From: an uncultured Candidatus Saccharibacteria bacterium
GTDB taxonomy: Bacteria; Patescibacteriota; Saccharimonadia; Saccharimonadales; Saccharimonadaceae
Direction of reading: 5' to 3'
Assembly: GCA_937906385.1 (NCBI GenBank)
Contig: CALCYQ010000004.1
Location: forward strand, 320,366 to 384,365
DNA length: 64,000 bases
Under the pieces are notes generated by a model, which saw nothing but the letters and a program-made list of their open reading frames with translations, was not told the DNA's origin and ran no database searches. Position numbers and translations under genes: made by a program. This document shows, one piece after another, positions 46,028-55,079 of this stretch. Every line of letters begins with the position of its first letter. Within the stretch, counting starts at the first letter, position 1.

Positions 46028-46980
46028 TGGCACGCATTGTTTCTATCGGCGCCGCCTTGCAAGACGTCTATCTCATCGATCACGACGATTTCGGCACCAA
46101 CAGCCGCGGTTTTTTCAATCGGCTCGAGCTCGGTACGAAAGTCGATATTGATAAGATTCAGTTCAGCACCGGTGGTGGCGCCACAAATGCCGCAACCACC
46201 TTTGCTCGCAATGGCCACGAGTCAATTTTTATGGGCTGTATTGCCCAAGATCCAGCCGGCGAAGCTATCATTAACGCCCTCGACGACGAAGGTATCGATA
46301 GCAGTTATGTTACCTACTCTGCTGGCGCTCATACTGGCTATTCCGTCTTGCTTCTCGCTCCAAATGGCGAGCGCACTATTCTCACTTGCCGTGGCGCATC
46401 TGCTAAATTCGACTTATTAAATCCAGATGATCTCGACACTATCTATCCAGATTGGCTTTACGTCACCACCTTCCGTGGCAACATGGATATGCTCGATCAA
46501 TTCTTTACCAAAGCCAAAACCCTTGGTGCGAAAATTATGTTTAATCCTGGCAATCTCGAGCTCGCTCATCAGCGCAAGCTCCTTGGCCTTCTCCCCGATG
46601 TTGATATTCTCTTAGTAAATCGCTCCGAAGCTAAACAAATCGTCCAAGGCTCGACCCTTCAAGAACTTATCATGCGCCTTAAAAATTACGTTCCTGCCGC
46701 CATTATTACCGACGGCAATCAAGGCGCCATCGCTAATAACGGCACCGAAGTTTATCGCCTTGGTCTTTATGAAGATGTCCCCGTCAAAGATGCTACTGGC
46801 GCCGGCGACGCTTTCGGTTCTGGCTTTCTCGCCGCTTATGCCCGCGACAAATCATTTAAAGACTCCCTTATCTTCGGTTCCGCCAATTCCACCTCCGTGG
46901 TCCGTAAAATCGGTTCCAAAGATGGAATTATTAGCCAAAATACAAAATTACACACTATGCCAATACAGGAGATTCGTTAA
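46027..46980 (+). CDS. PfkB-family sugar kinase (ribokinase-like)
   Basis: This 317-residue protein has an N-terminal 'GGGATNAATTFARNG' substrate motif and the C-terminal anion-hole signature DATGAGDAFGSGF with its catalytic Asp. It shares its first base with the rpe stop (TAATG). A ribokinase or nucleoside kinase role is inferred from the operon; the exact substrate cannot be read from sequence. Confidence 0.88.
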   Translation: MARIVSIGAALQDVYLIDHDDFGTNSRGFFNRLELGTKVDIDKIQFSTGGGATNAATTFARNGHESIFMGCIAQDPAGEAIINALDDEGIDSSYVTYSAGAHTGYSVLLLAPNGERTILTCRGASAKFDLLNPDDLDTIYPDWLYVTTFRGNMDMLDQFFTKAKTLGAKIMFNPGNLELAHQRKLLGLLPDVDILLVNRSEAKQIVQGSTLQELIMRLKNYVPAAIITDGNQGAIANNGTEVYRLGLYEDVPVKDATGAGDAFGSGFLAAYARDKSFKDSLIFGSANSTSVVRKIGSKDGIISQNTKLHTMPIQEIR

Positions 46981-47702
46981 TGGACGACGCAGTCGCAAAA
47001 TGGCTCGACGAAATCGCAGCCAATAAATTAAATCCCGAAGATGTTGAGCGCTCCCTGCGCTATGCAAAAGATCTTGAACAAGGTCTTGCTAAAATCCGCA
47101 CTTATTCTCAAGGTGTCTCAATCTTCGGCTCTGCCCGCTTACCAATAAACGGTAAATGGTGCAAGCTTGCCGAACAGCTCGGATATAAACTCGCTCAAAA
47201 CGGCCACCCAGTCATCACCGGCGGCGGCCCAAGCATCATGGAAGCCGCCAATAAAGGCGCCTACGAAGCCGGCGGTCGCAGTATCGGCCTTAATATCCAA
47301 CTCGCTCATGAACAGCATATTAACCCTTACGTTACTGACGAGATGGAATTTCACTATTTCTTCGCCCGCAAAGTCATGCTTACTATGAGCTCCAAAGTTT
47401 ATGTCTTCTTCCCTGGCGGCTTTGGTACGCTTGATGAATTCTCTGAAATTCTCATCTTAATGCAAGAAGGCAAAATGCCAAAGATGCCAATGTTCCTTAT
47501 CGGCAAAAGCTTCTGGAAACCACTCGATCGTTTCTTTGCTAATAAAATGCAACCGCTCAAAACTATCAATGCCGCCGACCGCAAAATCTATCGCATCACC
47601 GACGACATCGACGAAGTCGTCGAGGCGGCCAACAAAATCGGCCATCGCAGCATTTACGACAATATCTATAACGACAAAAAGAGCGACTTTAAGCTGATTT
47701 AA
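46980..47702 (+). CDS. LOG-family nucleotide 5'-monophosphate phosphoribohydrolase
   Basis: This 240-residue protein has the LOG motifs 'GGGPSIMEAANKGA' and 'PGGFGTLDEFSEIL' (PGGxGTxxE) in a Rossmann fold. Family members release the base from NMPs, yielding ribose-5-phosphate; older annotations call them lysine decarboxylase-like. It overlaps pfkB by one base. Released ribose-5-P is the substrate of rpiB in the same operon. Confidence 0.85.
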   Translation: MDDAVAKWLDEIAANKLNPEDVERSLRYAKDLEQGLAKIRTYSQGVSIFGSARLPINGKWCKLAEQLGYKLAQNGHPVITGGGPSIMEAANKGAYEAGGRSIGLNIQLAHEQHINPYVTDEMEFHYFFARKVMLTMSSKVYVFFPGGFGTLDEFSEILILMQEGKMPKMPMFLIGKSFWKPLDRFFANKMQPLKTINAADRKIYRITDDIDEVVEAANKIGHRSIYDNIYNDKKSDFKLI

Positions 47703-47707
47703 ACCTT

Positions 47708-47730
47708 AATAAGCCCCCGTGGGCTTATTT
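47708..47730. terminator. Bidirectional terminator at the end of the gap operon
   Basis: AATAAGCCC and GGGCTTATT arms lie between two converging genes and overlap the stop of the minus-strand one. Confidence 0.75.
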
Positions 47731-49056
47731 TGATGGCAAATATTGCCTAAAGAAATTGCGTAGCTTCTTCCAATCTACCGCGTATACTACCATCAGCAAA
47801 ATCGCTAAAATCGAAACCGCATATGCCCGATAGGTAAAGAAATGGTGCAGATATACATGATTGTGCATCGCTAACATTCGCACTACCGGAATCAACGCCA
47901 CACCAACTAGAAATAGATATACTTTCTTCTCTGTCCGCTTTTTACGGAACCAAATTAATAGTATCGCCGCCGAAACCACCAGCAAGGCAAACGGGATAAA
48001 GCAATAAAACTCCAGTGCAATCGGAAACAGCTGATATAGATTTCGCGCAAATGCATTATAGATTAATACCGCCGACGAGCCATACCAATCATCTTGCACT
48101 GAGCGTTGCCCGATATGCCATCCCACGAAATTCCAAGTATTCGGCCCAAACGCAATACTGCAGAGCATCCATTTCCCCACCCACATTACTACCAGCCCAA
48201 TCAACCACAAAAACGCATATCCAATATACCGCTTCGCATATTCTTTAAAATTCTTTTTCGTGATATTTTTTCGTTCACTCCAAATGATGAACAATAGCGG
48301 CACTCCAATCGTAATCGTCTCTACTGTCAAAAAATCAAAATAACACGCCGCCGCGCCCGTTATCATAAACATCATCGACAAATATTTTTGTTTCTTTCGC
48401 CATACTAAGCTTGCGCAAATGTGCATCACTGCAAACATTAAGATAAACATCCACGTATACTCTAGTGCGTATGGCACAATCCAAATCGAAACCATAACCA
48501 GCGCCATACTCAAACAAATCGCAAATGCTATTTCGTGGTGTCGGATTAACCTTGAAACTAATAGAATCCACAGTATAATAATTATCCCCGCATTTATTAC
48601 ATATATCTGCCGAATATTAAAGAACATCAGCATCGGCCGCAAATAAATCGACGACCCGTGCCAATATCGTAAATACTCAAAATTCGGCTCAATGTCATTT
48701 TCGACTTGCTCCAGATAATCGCGCACCGTCGCTTGATCGCCCGTTTCCGTAAATGCACCCCACAATACCGTATTTACTGGATCTTTTTCGTCAAAACCAT
48801 ACGTAATCATCAGCGAAACTGTATCCGCATAGCGATCCATCCGGCTCCCGTCAAAGCCTTTCCGAATTTGTCGAAATTCTATGTCGTTTTCTGCCGCAAA
48901 ATCTCTAGCCGACTCAAGCGATTTTTCGCGTATCGCCGAGCGCGGAATAATTGCCGTCACCATCACTAATAACAAAAATCCAGTACAAACGCATAAAAAC
49001 AGCACTAATAAATAGTGCCCAACCCTTAGCAAGCTCCTTTTAGTTCGTTCCGTCAT
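47725..49056 (-). CDS. Polytopic membrane protein, possible GT-C type glycosyltransferase
   Basis: This 443-residue protein has about ten membrane helices and a large external loop after the first helix (residues ~40-130). That is the topology of GT-C glycosyltransferases, which use polyprenyl-linked sugars; their early Asp/Glu motif is not clear here. It overlaps the GT2 gene by 17 bases, and such GT2/GT-C pairs often make and use a lipid-linked sugar. The role is inferred. Confidence 0.6.
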   Translation of the reverse strand: MTERTKRSLLRVGHYLLVLFLCVCTGFLLLVMVTAIIPRSAIREKSLESARDFAAENDIEFRQIRKGFDGSRMDRYADTVSLMITYGFDEKDPVNTVLWGAFTETGDQATVRDYLEQVENDIEPNFEYLRYWHGSSIYLRPMLMFFNIRQIYVINAGIIIILWILLVSRLIRHHEIAFAICLSMALVMVSIWIVPYALEYTWMFILMFAVMHICASLVWRKKQKYLSMMFMITGAAACYFDFLTVETITIGVPLLFIIWSERKNITKKNFKEYAKRYIGYAFLWLIGLVVMWVGKWMLCSIAFGPNTWNFVGWHIGQRSVQDDWYGSSAVLIYNAFARNLYQLFPIALEFYCFIPFALLVVSAAILLIWFRKKRTEKKVYLFLVGVALIPVVRMLAMHNHVYLHHFFTYRAYAVSILAILLMVVYAVDWKKLRNFFRQYLPSK

Positions 49057-49744
49057 GCAATATATACCTTAAATGCCTAAAGCCATCTCGCACCGTACGT
49101 AACTTCGGCTTTCTACCTTTCACTCCCCTACGTAGTTCTACTGGCACTTGTCCAATCGTTGCGCCTTTGCGTTTTGCTTCCGCAATCATCTCTGTTGCAA
49201 ATTCCATACCGGTCGTCTTATAATCCATCATCGCAAGACTATCCTTCCGAATCCCCCGCAGACCACAATGAAAATCATAGACATCAGTCTTGTATTTCTT
49301 GCGTGCAACCCAAGACAATCCGCGCACCCCAATGTGGTGCGACAATGGCATTGCTCGATGCGCAATCCCACCTTTGAAACGATCACCAATCACTACGTCG
49401 CAGAGCGCTAGTCTGTCATACATATCGCCCAGTTTTGCGAAATTATAAGTTAAATCACAGTCCCCCATAATAATCCGCTCGCCTTGCGCTGCTTTCAACC
49501 CAGCCCGTAGCGCGCTCCCATATCCTGGCTGCGTCTCTTTAACTACTACTGCACCCTTTTCCTTCGCAATCTTTGGCGAGTCATCAGTGCAATTATTATC
49601 GACGACTATAATTTCCCCTTTTAGGCCTGCGCCTAGCAAAAAATCATTCACTTCATCGATGCAGCCACCAATCGTCATCTCCTCATTCAAACAAGGCATC
49701 ACTACCGACAAATCAATTTTATCTTTCGCATGCTTTCGGCTCAT
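49040..49744 (-). CDS. Glycosyltransferase family 2, polyprenyl-phosphate sugar transferase-like
   Basis: This 234-residue GT-A fold protein has 'LSVVMPCLNEEMTIGGCID', 'IVVDNNCTDDSP', 'PGYGSALRAGLKAA' and the DxD-type 'GDCDLTY'. The pattern is that of dolichyl/polyprenyl-phosphate mannose or glucose synthases. No membrane helix is seen, so it would act at the inner membrane face. It overlaps the dnaE stop by 4 bases and the downstream membrane protein by 17. Confidence 0.88.
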   Translation of the reverse strand: MSRKHAKDKIDLSVVMPCLNEEMTIGGCIDEVNDFLLGAGLKGEIIVVDNNCTDDSPKIAKEKGAVVVKETQPGYGSALRAGLKAAQGERIIMGDCDLTYNFAKLGDMYDRLALCDVVIGDRFKGGIAHRAMPLSHHIGVRGLSWVARKKYKTDVYDFHCGLRGIRKDSLAMMDYKTTGMEFATEMIAEAKRKGATIGQVPVELRRGVKGRKPKLRTVRDGFRHLRYILHDGTN

Positions 49745-52700
49745 TTCACTACTACACCTTCGGCACCGAACACATTTGTTAATTCATCCACTAAAGCTTG
49801 GCCTGGTTCGCAACGGAATGGCATCCGCATCGCCTTCTTCTCTTCGCCAATCACTAAAATCACTTCTGACAACCCCGGATATACCGCGCAGCTCTGTTTT
49901 AGGCTAATCAAGGCCTCCTTATTTGTCGGGTCCATCACTCGTACAAATAATTTCTTCGGCTTAATTGGCGCCACGTTCGCGTCGCTTTCGGTCGTTCTAA
50001 AATGCGTTGCCGGCTTATCTTCGCCACCCCGACGAAATCCGCCATTACCGCCCGCGCCGGTCGCCATCACTTTTCCGCGCGGCTTTTGACTCACGCCTTT
50101 CGTCGGCGTCTTTAACTTCGCACCCGTCGATTGATAGCTATCTAATTCTTCATCCGTAATAATGCTGATTTCTTCAGCGTTAATTTTCGCCTCATCCGTC
50201 TTGTTACCATCGCGGTCCGACGCATTCACGCGCCCAGTCACTTTCACGACCGCATCTTGCACTAATTTCGCTCCAACTGTTTCGTAGGTCTTCGGAAATA
50301 CAATCACTTCAATTTCGGCCACCTTATCTTCAATCTTCACGAACGCCATCTTGGAGCCGCTCTTCGTTACGAGCGAGCGCACATTCGTGATAATACCGCC
50401 AATAATCACGTTCGCACCATCAATCTCTGGCTTTATTTCCGCAATCGGCATCGTCTGCTCTTCGAAATATGTGTCATATTTATCTAGTGGATGCGCCGAG
50501 ATATATAAGCCCATCAAGTCGCGCTCCCACATCAGCTTCTCTTTATCGGAATATTTCGTAGGCGCCGGCTGAATCTCCACTTCTGGCACCTCCGCCGCCG
50601 CGCCCATCGCGCCAAACAAATCCGTCTGACCATTTGCCGCGTCTTTTTGCATCTTGTTGCCATAAGCCTGAATCTTTTCCAGATTAAACAACAAATCTGA
50701 ACGATCCGCAAAGCTATCAAAACCACCGGTCTTAATTACCGATTCCCAGCTCTTCTTATTAAACTTCACGCTCGATACGCGTTTCGCAAAATCACACACC
50801 GACTTGAAGCGTCCGCCACGGTCGCGCTCGTCCACCACTTCCTCTGCTAGCGCTTTGCCCATCCCCTTAATCGCCGCCAGACCAAAGCGAATCGTCTTCG
50901 ACTTGCCTACTGTCGCAAAATCTGGATACGATTCGTTGATATCAGGCCCAAGTACCTGAATGCCCATGCGCTTGCATTCCGTCATCTCAATCGCCAAGCG
51001 ATCCGTCCAGCGCATATCTGCCGTCATTAAGGCCGCCATGAATGCTTCCGGATAATAAGTCTTTAAATATGCCGTCCAATACGCCACCAAGGCATAACAC
51101 GCCGCATGACTCTTGTTGAAACAATAGTTTGCAAAGTCGAGCAACTGACTCCAGAATGTCTCAGCAATCTCTTCCGTCGCTCCGCCAACCTTCACCGCGC
51201 CTTCAATAAACAGCGGCTTCATCTTCTCCATCAAGTCAACTTTCTTCTTACCCACCGCCTTGCGCAGTGTATCCGCCTGGCCACCCGTAAAGCCGCACCA
51301 TTCCTTCGACGCCTGCATGAACTGCTCCTGGTAAATCAAAATACCATAGGTACTCTTCAAGGAATTCTCGAGCCCAGGATGCAAATACGTAATCGGCTCT
51401 TCACCGTGCTTGCGTTTAATAAAGCTCTCAATAAACTGCATCGGACCCGGACGGTACAACGCGTTCATAGCAATCAAATCATCAAACGCCGTCGGCTGCA
51501 GCTCGCGCAAATATCGCTTCATGCCCGCCGATTCAAACTGAAATACGCCCGTCGTATCACCTCTACGGAATAGCTCGTAGACTTTATCGTCATCCAGCGG
51601 CAATTTGTTCATATCGATCACTTTGCCGTGCACCTTCTTAATGATGCGGAGCGCCTGCTGAATCACCGATAAGTTCGATAAGCCCAAAAAGTCCATCTTG
51701 AGTAGGCCGAGCTCCTCTACTTGCGGCCCTGGATATTGCGTCGCAAGCGGCCCTTTTGCCGAGACTTCTAATGGCATAAACTTCACCAAATCATCCGGCG
51801 CAATCACTACACCGCAAGCATGCACGCCGTGCGAGCGAATCGTCCCCTCTAGGCGCATCGCAAGATCAATCACCTCCTTCGCTGTCGGATTTGTTTCGTA
51901 TTCATGTTTCAAATCTGGCTCATTCACAATTGCATCTTTTAGCTTTACGTGATGCCCCATCACTGGGTCTGGCACCAACTTCGCGATTCTATCTGCCTCC
52001 GCAAACGGCACATCCAGCACGCGCGCCACATCGCGCACGGCGTTTTTCGCCATCATCTTGCCGAAAGTACAAATGTTACTCACGCGCCCTTTACCATATT
52101 TTTGCGTACAATATTCAATCACCTCATCACGCCGGTTATCCTGAATATCCGTGTCAATATCCGGCATCGAGATACGATCTGGATTCAAGAAGCGCTCAAA
52201 GAGCAAATCGTATTCTAGCGGGTTCAAATCCGTAATATGAATCGCATATGCGAGTAGTGATCCTGCCGCCGATCCGCGTCCCGGCCCATAAATAATCCCC
52301 TGGTTCTTCCCCCAGTTAATAAAGTCCTGCACAATCAAGAAGTAGCCATTATAGCCCATCTTGTCGACCGTTTCGAGCTCATAGTCAATGCGATCCAAAA
52401 TCTCTTTCGAAAGCAACGGCCGAATCTCCGCCACGCTCTTCGTAGCCGCTTCTTCTTTCGACAGATAGCCAAAGCGTTCCGCCAAGCCTTGGAACACCAT
52501 CCGGTCCAAAAATTCCTTTTCCGTCTCGCCCGTTTCAATCGGGAATTTCGGAATTAAAATCCGCCCTAGCTCAATCTTCACATTACAACGGTCGGCAATC
52601 CGTTTCGTATTGCGCACCGCCTCTGGGCAAGTCTTGCTCCAGCGCGAGATAATCTCCTCCGGCGGAATCACATTCAGCTGAAAATCCTTCAAAGTCATGC

Positions 52701-53445
52701 GATTCGTATCGGTAATGCGGCTACCCGTGCCTACACAAAGCAACACCTCGTGTGCATCCTGATCCTCATGCTTCAAATAATGCCCATCGCACGTCACCAC
52801 CAGCGGCAATCCGGTCTTCTTTGAAATCTCCATCAACTTATTGTTGATTTTAGTCTGCTCCGACCAATGCGTCGGCGAATCTGGATGTCCATGATCCTGC
52901 ATCTCGAGGTAAAAACGGTCTTCGTATACTTTCGAGTACCAATCCACCAGTTCCATCGTGCGTTTTTCGTCATCCGCCCGAATCGCCATCGAAATCTCCG
53001 ATCCCGCACATCCCGAGCAGCAAATAATTCCCTCGTTATATTCTTCCATCACGCGGTGATCGATGCGCGGCTTGTAATATTTACCGTCAATCTCCGCTAT
53101 CGTCATTAAGCGGCACAGATTCTCAAAACCCTTGTCATTCATTGCGAGTAGCGTAATATGAAAGCGTTCCTTGTCATAAGCCGGGTCACGATCCTCTAAA
53201 CGCCGCGCCGCCACGTAAGCTTCCAAACCCAAAATCGGCTTCACGCCTGCATCGGTCGCTGTCTTATATAAATCAATCAAACCCGACATTGTGCCGTGGT
53301 CGGTCACCGCCACTGCTTCCATGCCCTTCTCTTTCACGAAGTTAATCAGCTCATCAACCTTCGTCAAGCCATCCAATAAAGAATAATGCGTGTGATTATG
53401 TAGATGCACAAAATCACTTGGTTTTAACTGTTCCTCCGTACTCAT
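49741..53445 (-). CDS. dnaE: DNA polymerase III alpha subunit
   Basis: This 1234-residue replicative polymerase has an N-terminal PHP domain ('HLHNHTHYSLLDGL', 'VTDHGTMSG') that keeps its metal-binding pattern. The palm motif is 'MPDIDTDIQDNRRDEVI' with the catalytic Asp pair. A helix-hairpin-helix region ('GLAAIKGMGKALAEEVV') and a C-terminal OB fold ('NVIIGGIITNVRSLVTKSGSKMAFV') follow. The length is normal for DnaE1. TAAAAT lies 6 bases before the ATG. It unusually heads an overlapping unit with two glycosyltransferase-type genes. Confidence 0.97.
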   Translation of the reverse strand: MSTEEQLKPSDFVHLHNHTHYSLLDGLTKVDELINFVKEKGMEAVAVTDHGTMSGLIDLYKTATDAGVKPILGLEAYVAARRLEDRDPAYDKERFHITLLAMNDKGFENLCRLMTIAEIDGKYYKPRIDHRVMEEYNEGIICCSGCAGSEISMAIRADDEKRTMELVDWYSKVYEDRFYLEMQDHGHPDSPTHWSEQTKINNKLMEISKKTGLPLVVTCDGHYLKHEDQDAHEVLLCVGTGSRITDTNRMTLKDFQLNVIPPEEIISRWSKTCPEAVRNTKRIADRCNVKIELGRILIPKFPIETGETEKEFLDRMVFQGLAERFGYLSKEEAATKSVAEIRPLLSKEILDRIDYELETVDKMGYNGYFLIVQDFINWGKNQGIIYGPGRGSAAGSLLAYAIHITDLNPLEYDLLFERFLNPDRISMPDIDTDIQDNRRDEVIEYCTQKYGKGRVSNICTFGKMMAKNAVRDVARVLDVPFAEADRIAKLVPDPVMGHHVKLKDAIVNEPDLKHEYETNPTAKEVIDLAMRLEGTIRSHGVHACGVVIAPDDLVKFMPLEVSAKGPLATQYPGPQVEELGLLKMDFLGLSNLSVIQQALRIIKKVHGKVIDMNKLPLDDDKVYELFRRGDTTGVFQFESAGMKRYLRELQPTAFDDLIAMNALYRPGPMQFIESFIKRKHGEEPITYLHPGLENSLKSTYGILIYQEQFMQASKEWCGFTGGQADTLRKAVGKKKVDLMEKMKPLFIEGAVKVGGATEEIAETFWSQLLDFANYCFNKSHAACYALVAYWTAYLKTYYPEAFMAALMTADMRWTDRLAIEMTECKRMGIQVLGPDINESYPDFATVGKSKTIRFGLAAIKGMGKALAEEVVDERDRGGRFKSVCDFAKRVSSVKFNKKSWESVIKTGGFDSFADRSDLLFNLEKIQAYGNKMQKDAANGQTDLFGAMGAAAEVPEVEIQPAPTKYSDKEKLMWERDLMGLYISAHPLDKYDTYFEEQTMPIAEIKPEIDGANVIIGGIITNVRSLVTKSGSKMAFVKIEDKVAEIEVIVFPKTYETVGAKLVQDAVVKVTGRVNASDRDGNKTDEAKINAEEISIITDEELDSYQSTGAKLKTPTKGVSQKPRGKVMATGAGGNGGFRRGGEDKPATHFRTTESDANVAPIKPKKLFVRVMDPTNKEALISLKQSCAVYPGLSEVILVIGEEKKAMRMPFRCEPGQALVDELTNVFGAEGVVVK

Positions 53446-53494
53446 ATAGATATTTTACCATGCCACTTGCTCTCTGGTGCAAAAACGCCTCCTC

Positions 53495-53523
53495 TTGACA
53501 AAACATAAGTTTTTTGATATAAT
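53495..53523 (+). promoter_or_regulatory. Consensus sigma70 promoter with no evident gene
   Basis: TTGACA, a 17-bp spacer and TATAAT form the strongest promoter match in the window. It faces rightwards into the 3' end of the minus-strand tlyA-like gene. Only a 34-codon open frame at 53570 follows. Confidence 0.6.
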
Positions 53524-53596
53524 TGAATTATTGGGTATCTCTTCAAACATAAACAGAAAAAAATAAAACATGCCAGCAAAAACACGTAAAAATATT

Positions 53597-54148
53597 TTAT
53601 TTCGCTATTTTCAAATAATAAAACCGCTCCACGTTGCCAAAGCGCCCAGCCAGCTCATTGTCGCGCTTCCCTAGCACTACGAAGCCATTTCGCTTCAGCC
53701 ACCCCTCAAAATCCGCAATGATCTCGCGGCGCATCTTATTATTTTTAATCACGCCATTTACCAGCTGGTCCGGCCGCGCCTCAAATTGCGGCTTTAGCAT
53801 CACTAAGAAGTCCGTCCGCTTAGTCGCGAAAGCCTCTTTCGCATAAGCTAGCACATCGCGTAGGCTAATAAAGCTCACATCCGCCAAAATTACATCCGGT
53901 TGTACACCGGAAAACTCAAAAATATCTGTCTTTTCGTGTAGTTCCACGCGTGAGTCAAACCGCAGCGGCGCTTTCATCTGATTCGTCCCCTTCTCGACCG
54001 CAATCACCTTTGCCGCCCCCGCCCGCAATGCCATTTCCGTAAAGCCACCAGTCGATGACCCAATGTCTAGCACGGTTTTTCCACGCAAATCCACTCGGAA
54101 CGCCCTCAAAGCGCCTTCGAGTTTGTATTCTGCACGTCCTACTACCAT
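53597..54148 (-). CDS. TlyA-like rRNA 2'-O-methyltransferase lacking the S4 domain
   Basis: This 183-residue protein has an FtsJ/TlyA Rossmann fold with SAM motif 'VLDIGSSTGGFTEMALRAGA'. 'ILADVSFISLRDVL' and 'LVMLKPQFEA' are the conserved Asp and Lys regions of TlyA. Normal TlyA is about 270 residues with an N-terminal S4 RNA-binding domain. Here the protein starts at 'MVVGRAEYKLEGAL', just at the methylase boundary, directly after the stop of the upstream gene, so S4 is absent rather than frameshifted. It probably methylates rRNA or another RNA. Confidence 0.83.
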   Translation of the reverse strand: MVVGRAEYKLEGALRAFRVDLRGKTVLDIGSSTGGFTEMALRAGAAKVIAVEKGTNQMKAPLRFDSRVELHEKTDIFEFSGVQPDVILADVSFISLRDVLAYAKEAFATKRTDFLVMLKPQFEARPDQLVNGVIKNNKMRREIIADFEGWLKRNGFVVLGKRDNELAGRFGNVERFYYLKIAK

Positions 54149-55069
54149 CTATTTCATTATCGCGAGCAACGGCTTCGCTGCCTTACGCACCTCCACCAGC
54201 TCTACGCCATCAATCTTCTTATATTCACCCTCGGCCTGAAACATAATTTTCGCCGGTTTCTTGAACACCAGCTGATCATATTCGCTCTCCGTCCCCGGAA
54301 TCCGATGAAAAATACTCTTAAACATCATGCTGCACAAACGGAAAAACTTCGTCATCAGCCCGTTGTAGCTCAGAAAGGTCTCATTCTGTAAGAAATACTT
54401 ACCGCCCTTCATCATCTTCGCCACTGTTCGGCCATTCACCGCCATGTAATCCGAGGTTTTCTTCACTTCCAAATATTCTTCCGATGAATTTCCCAGCACA
54501 TAATCCGGCATTGCGTGTTTTTTGCGCTGTTTCAACCACCACCGCGCGAGCACGCCCAAGCTAAAAAACAGACGCTTCCTTCCACTTTGCAATGCTTTAC
54601 GTGTTTTCGGATGGTCAAACACCGCACACGCCTCTGCAAACATGCCCAAAGTAAAATAGCACATCCCGTAGCGCCAATGCTTGCCATTGATCGACAATTC
54701 CATTGGCCACACTTCCTTCGCATCGCCTTTCAGAATCTGCTCAAACTTCTGCACACCAAAGGTGCGCGCCGTATCATTAAAATTCCCATAGCCGAGCACA
54801 CCAATTCGCACTCGCTCGGCCTTCGAGAGCATAATACCATTAATTGCGATATTTGCCGTACCATCACCGCCGGCCGCCACGACTAAATCATCATCTAAGA
54901 GTACCTTCGCTAGGCGCTTCGCATTGTCGTCTACGTCTGTATCCGCCACTTCGAACTTCCCCACCATCCAACCTTCCAGCGAGGTAGTCTTACTCAACAC
55001 ATCGCGCTTCACTTGTCGGTAATGCGAGCTACGCGGATTATATACTATGACTAAACGTCTACGTTTCAT
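54149..55069 (-). CDS. Diacylglycerol kinase-like lipid kinase
   Basis: This 306-residue protein has the DAGK catalytic motif 'VAAGGDGTANIAINGIM' and an N-terminal 'VIVYNPRSSHYRQ'. The downstream nucleotide loop reads 'LGYGNFNDTARTFGV' instead of the usual 'LGTGNDFAR', so the substrate may differ from diacylglycerol (sphingoid or isoprenoid lipids are alternatives). A beta-rich C-terminal lobe follows. It ends at the base before the tlyA-like start. Confidence 0.85.
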   Translation of the reverse strand: MKRRRLVIVYNPRSSHYRQVKRDVLSKTTSLEGWMVGKFEVADTDVDDNAKRLAKVLLDDDLVVAAGGDGTANIAINGIMLSKAERVRIGVLGYGNFNDTARTFGVQKFEQILKGDAKEVWPMELSINGKHWRYGMCYFTLGMFAEACAVFDHPKTRKALQSGRKRLFFSLGVLARWWLKQRKKHAMPDYVLGNSSEEYLEVKKTSDYMAVNGRTVAKMMKGGKYFLQNETFLSYNGLMTKFFRLCSMMFKSIFHRIPGTESEYDQLVFKKPAKIMFQAEGEYKKIDGVELVEVRKAAKPLLAIMK

Positions 55070-55079
55070 TTCAAAAATC

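Noticed and set aside
53570..53674. 34-codon plus-strand open frame after the orphan promoter
   Set aside because: No ribosome site, overlaps the tlyA-like 3' end and matches nothing recognisable; kept only as a possible remnant.
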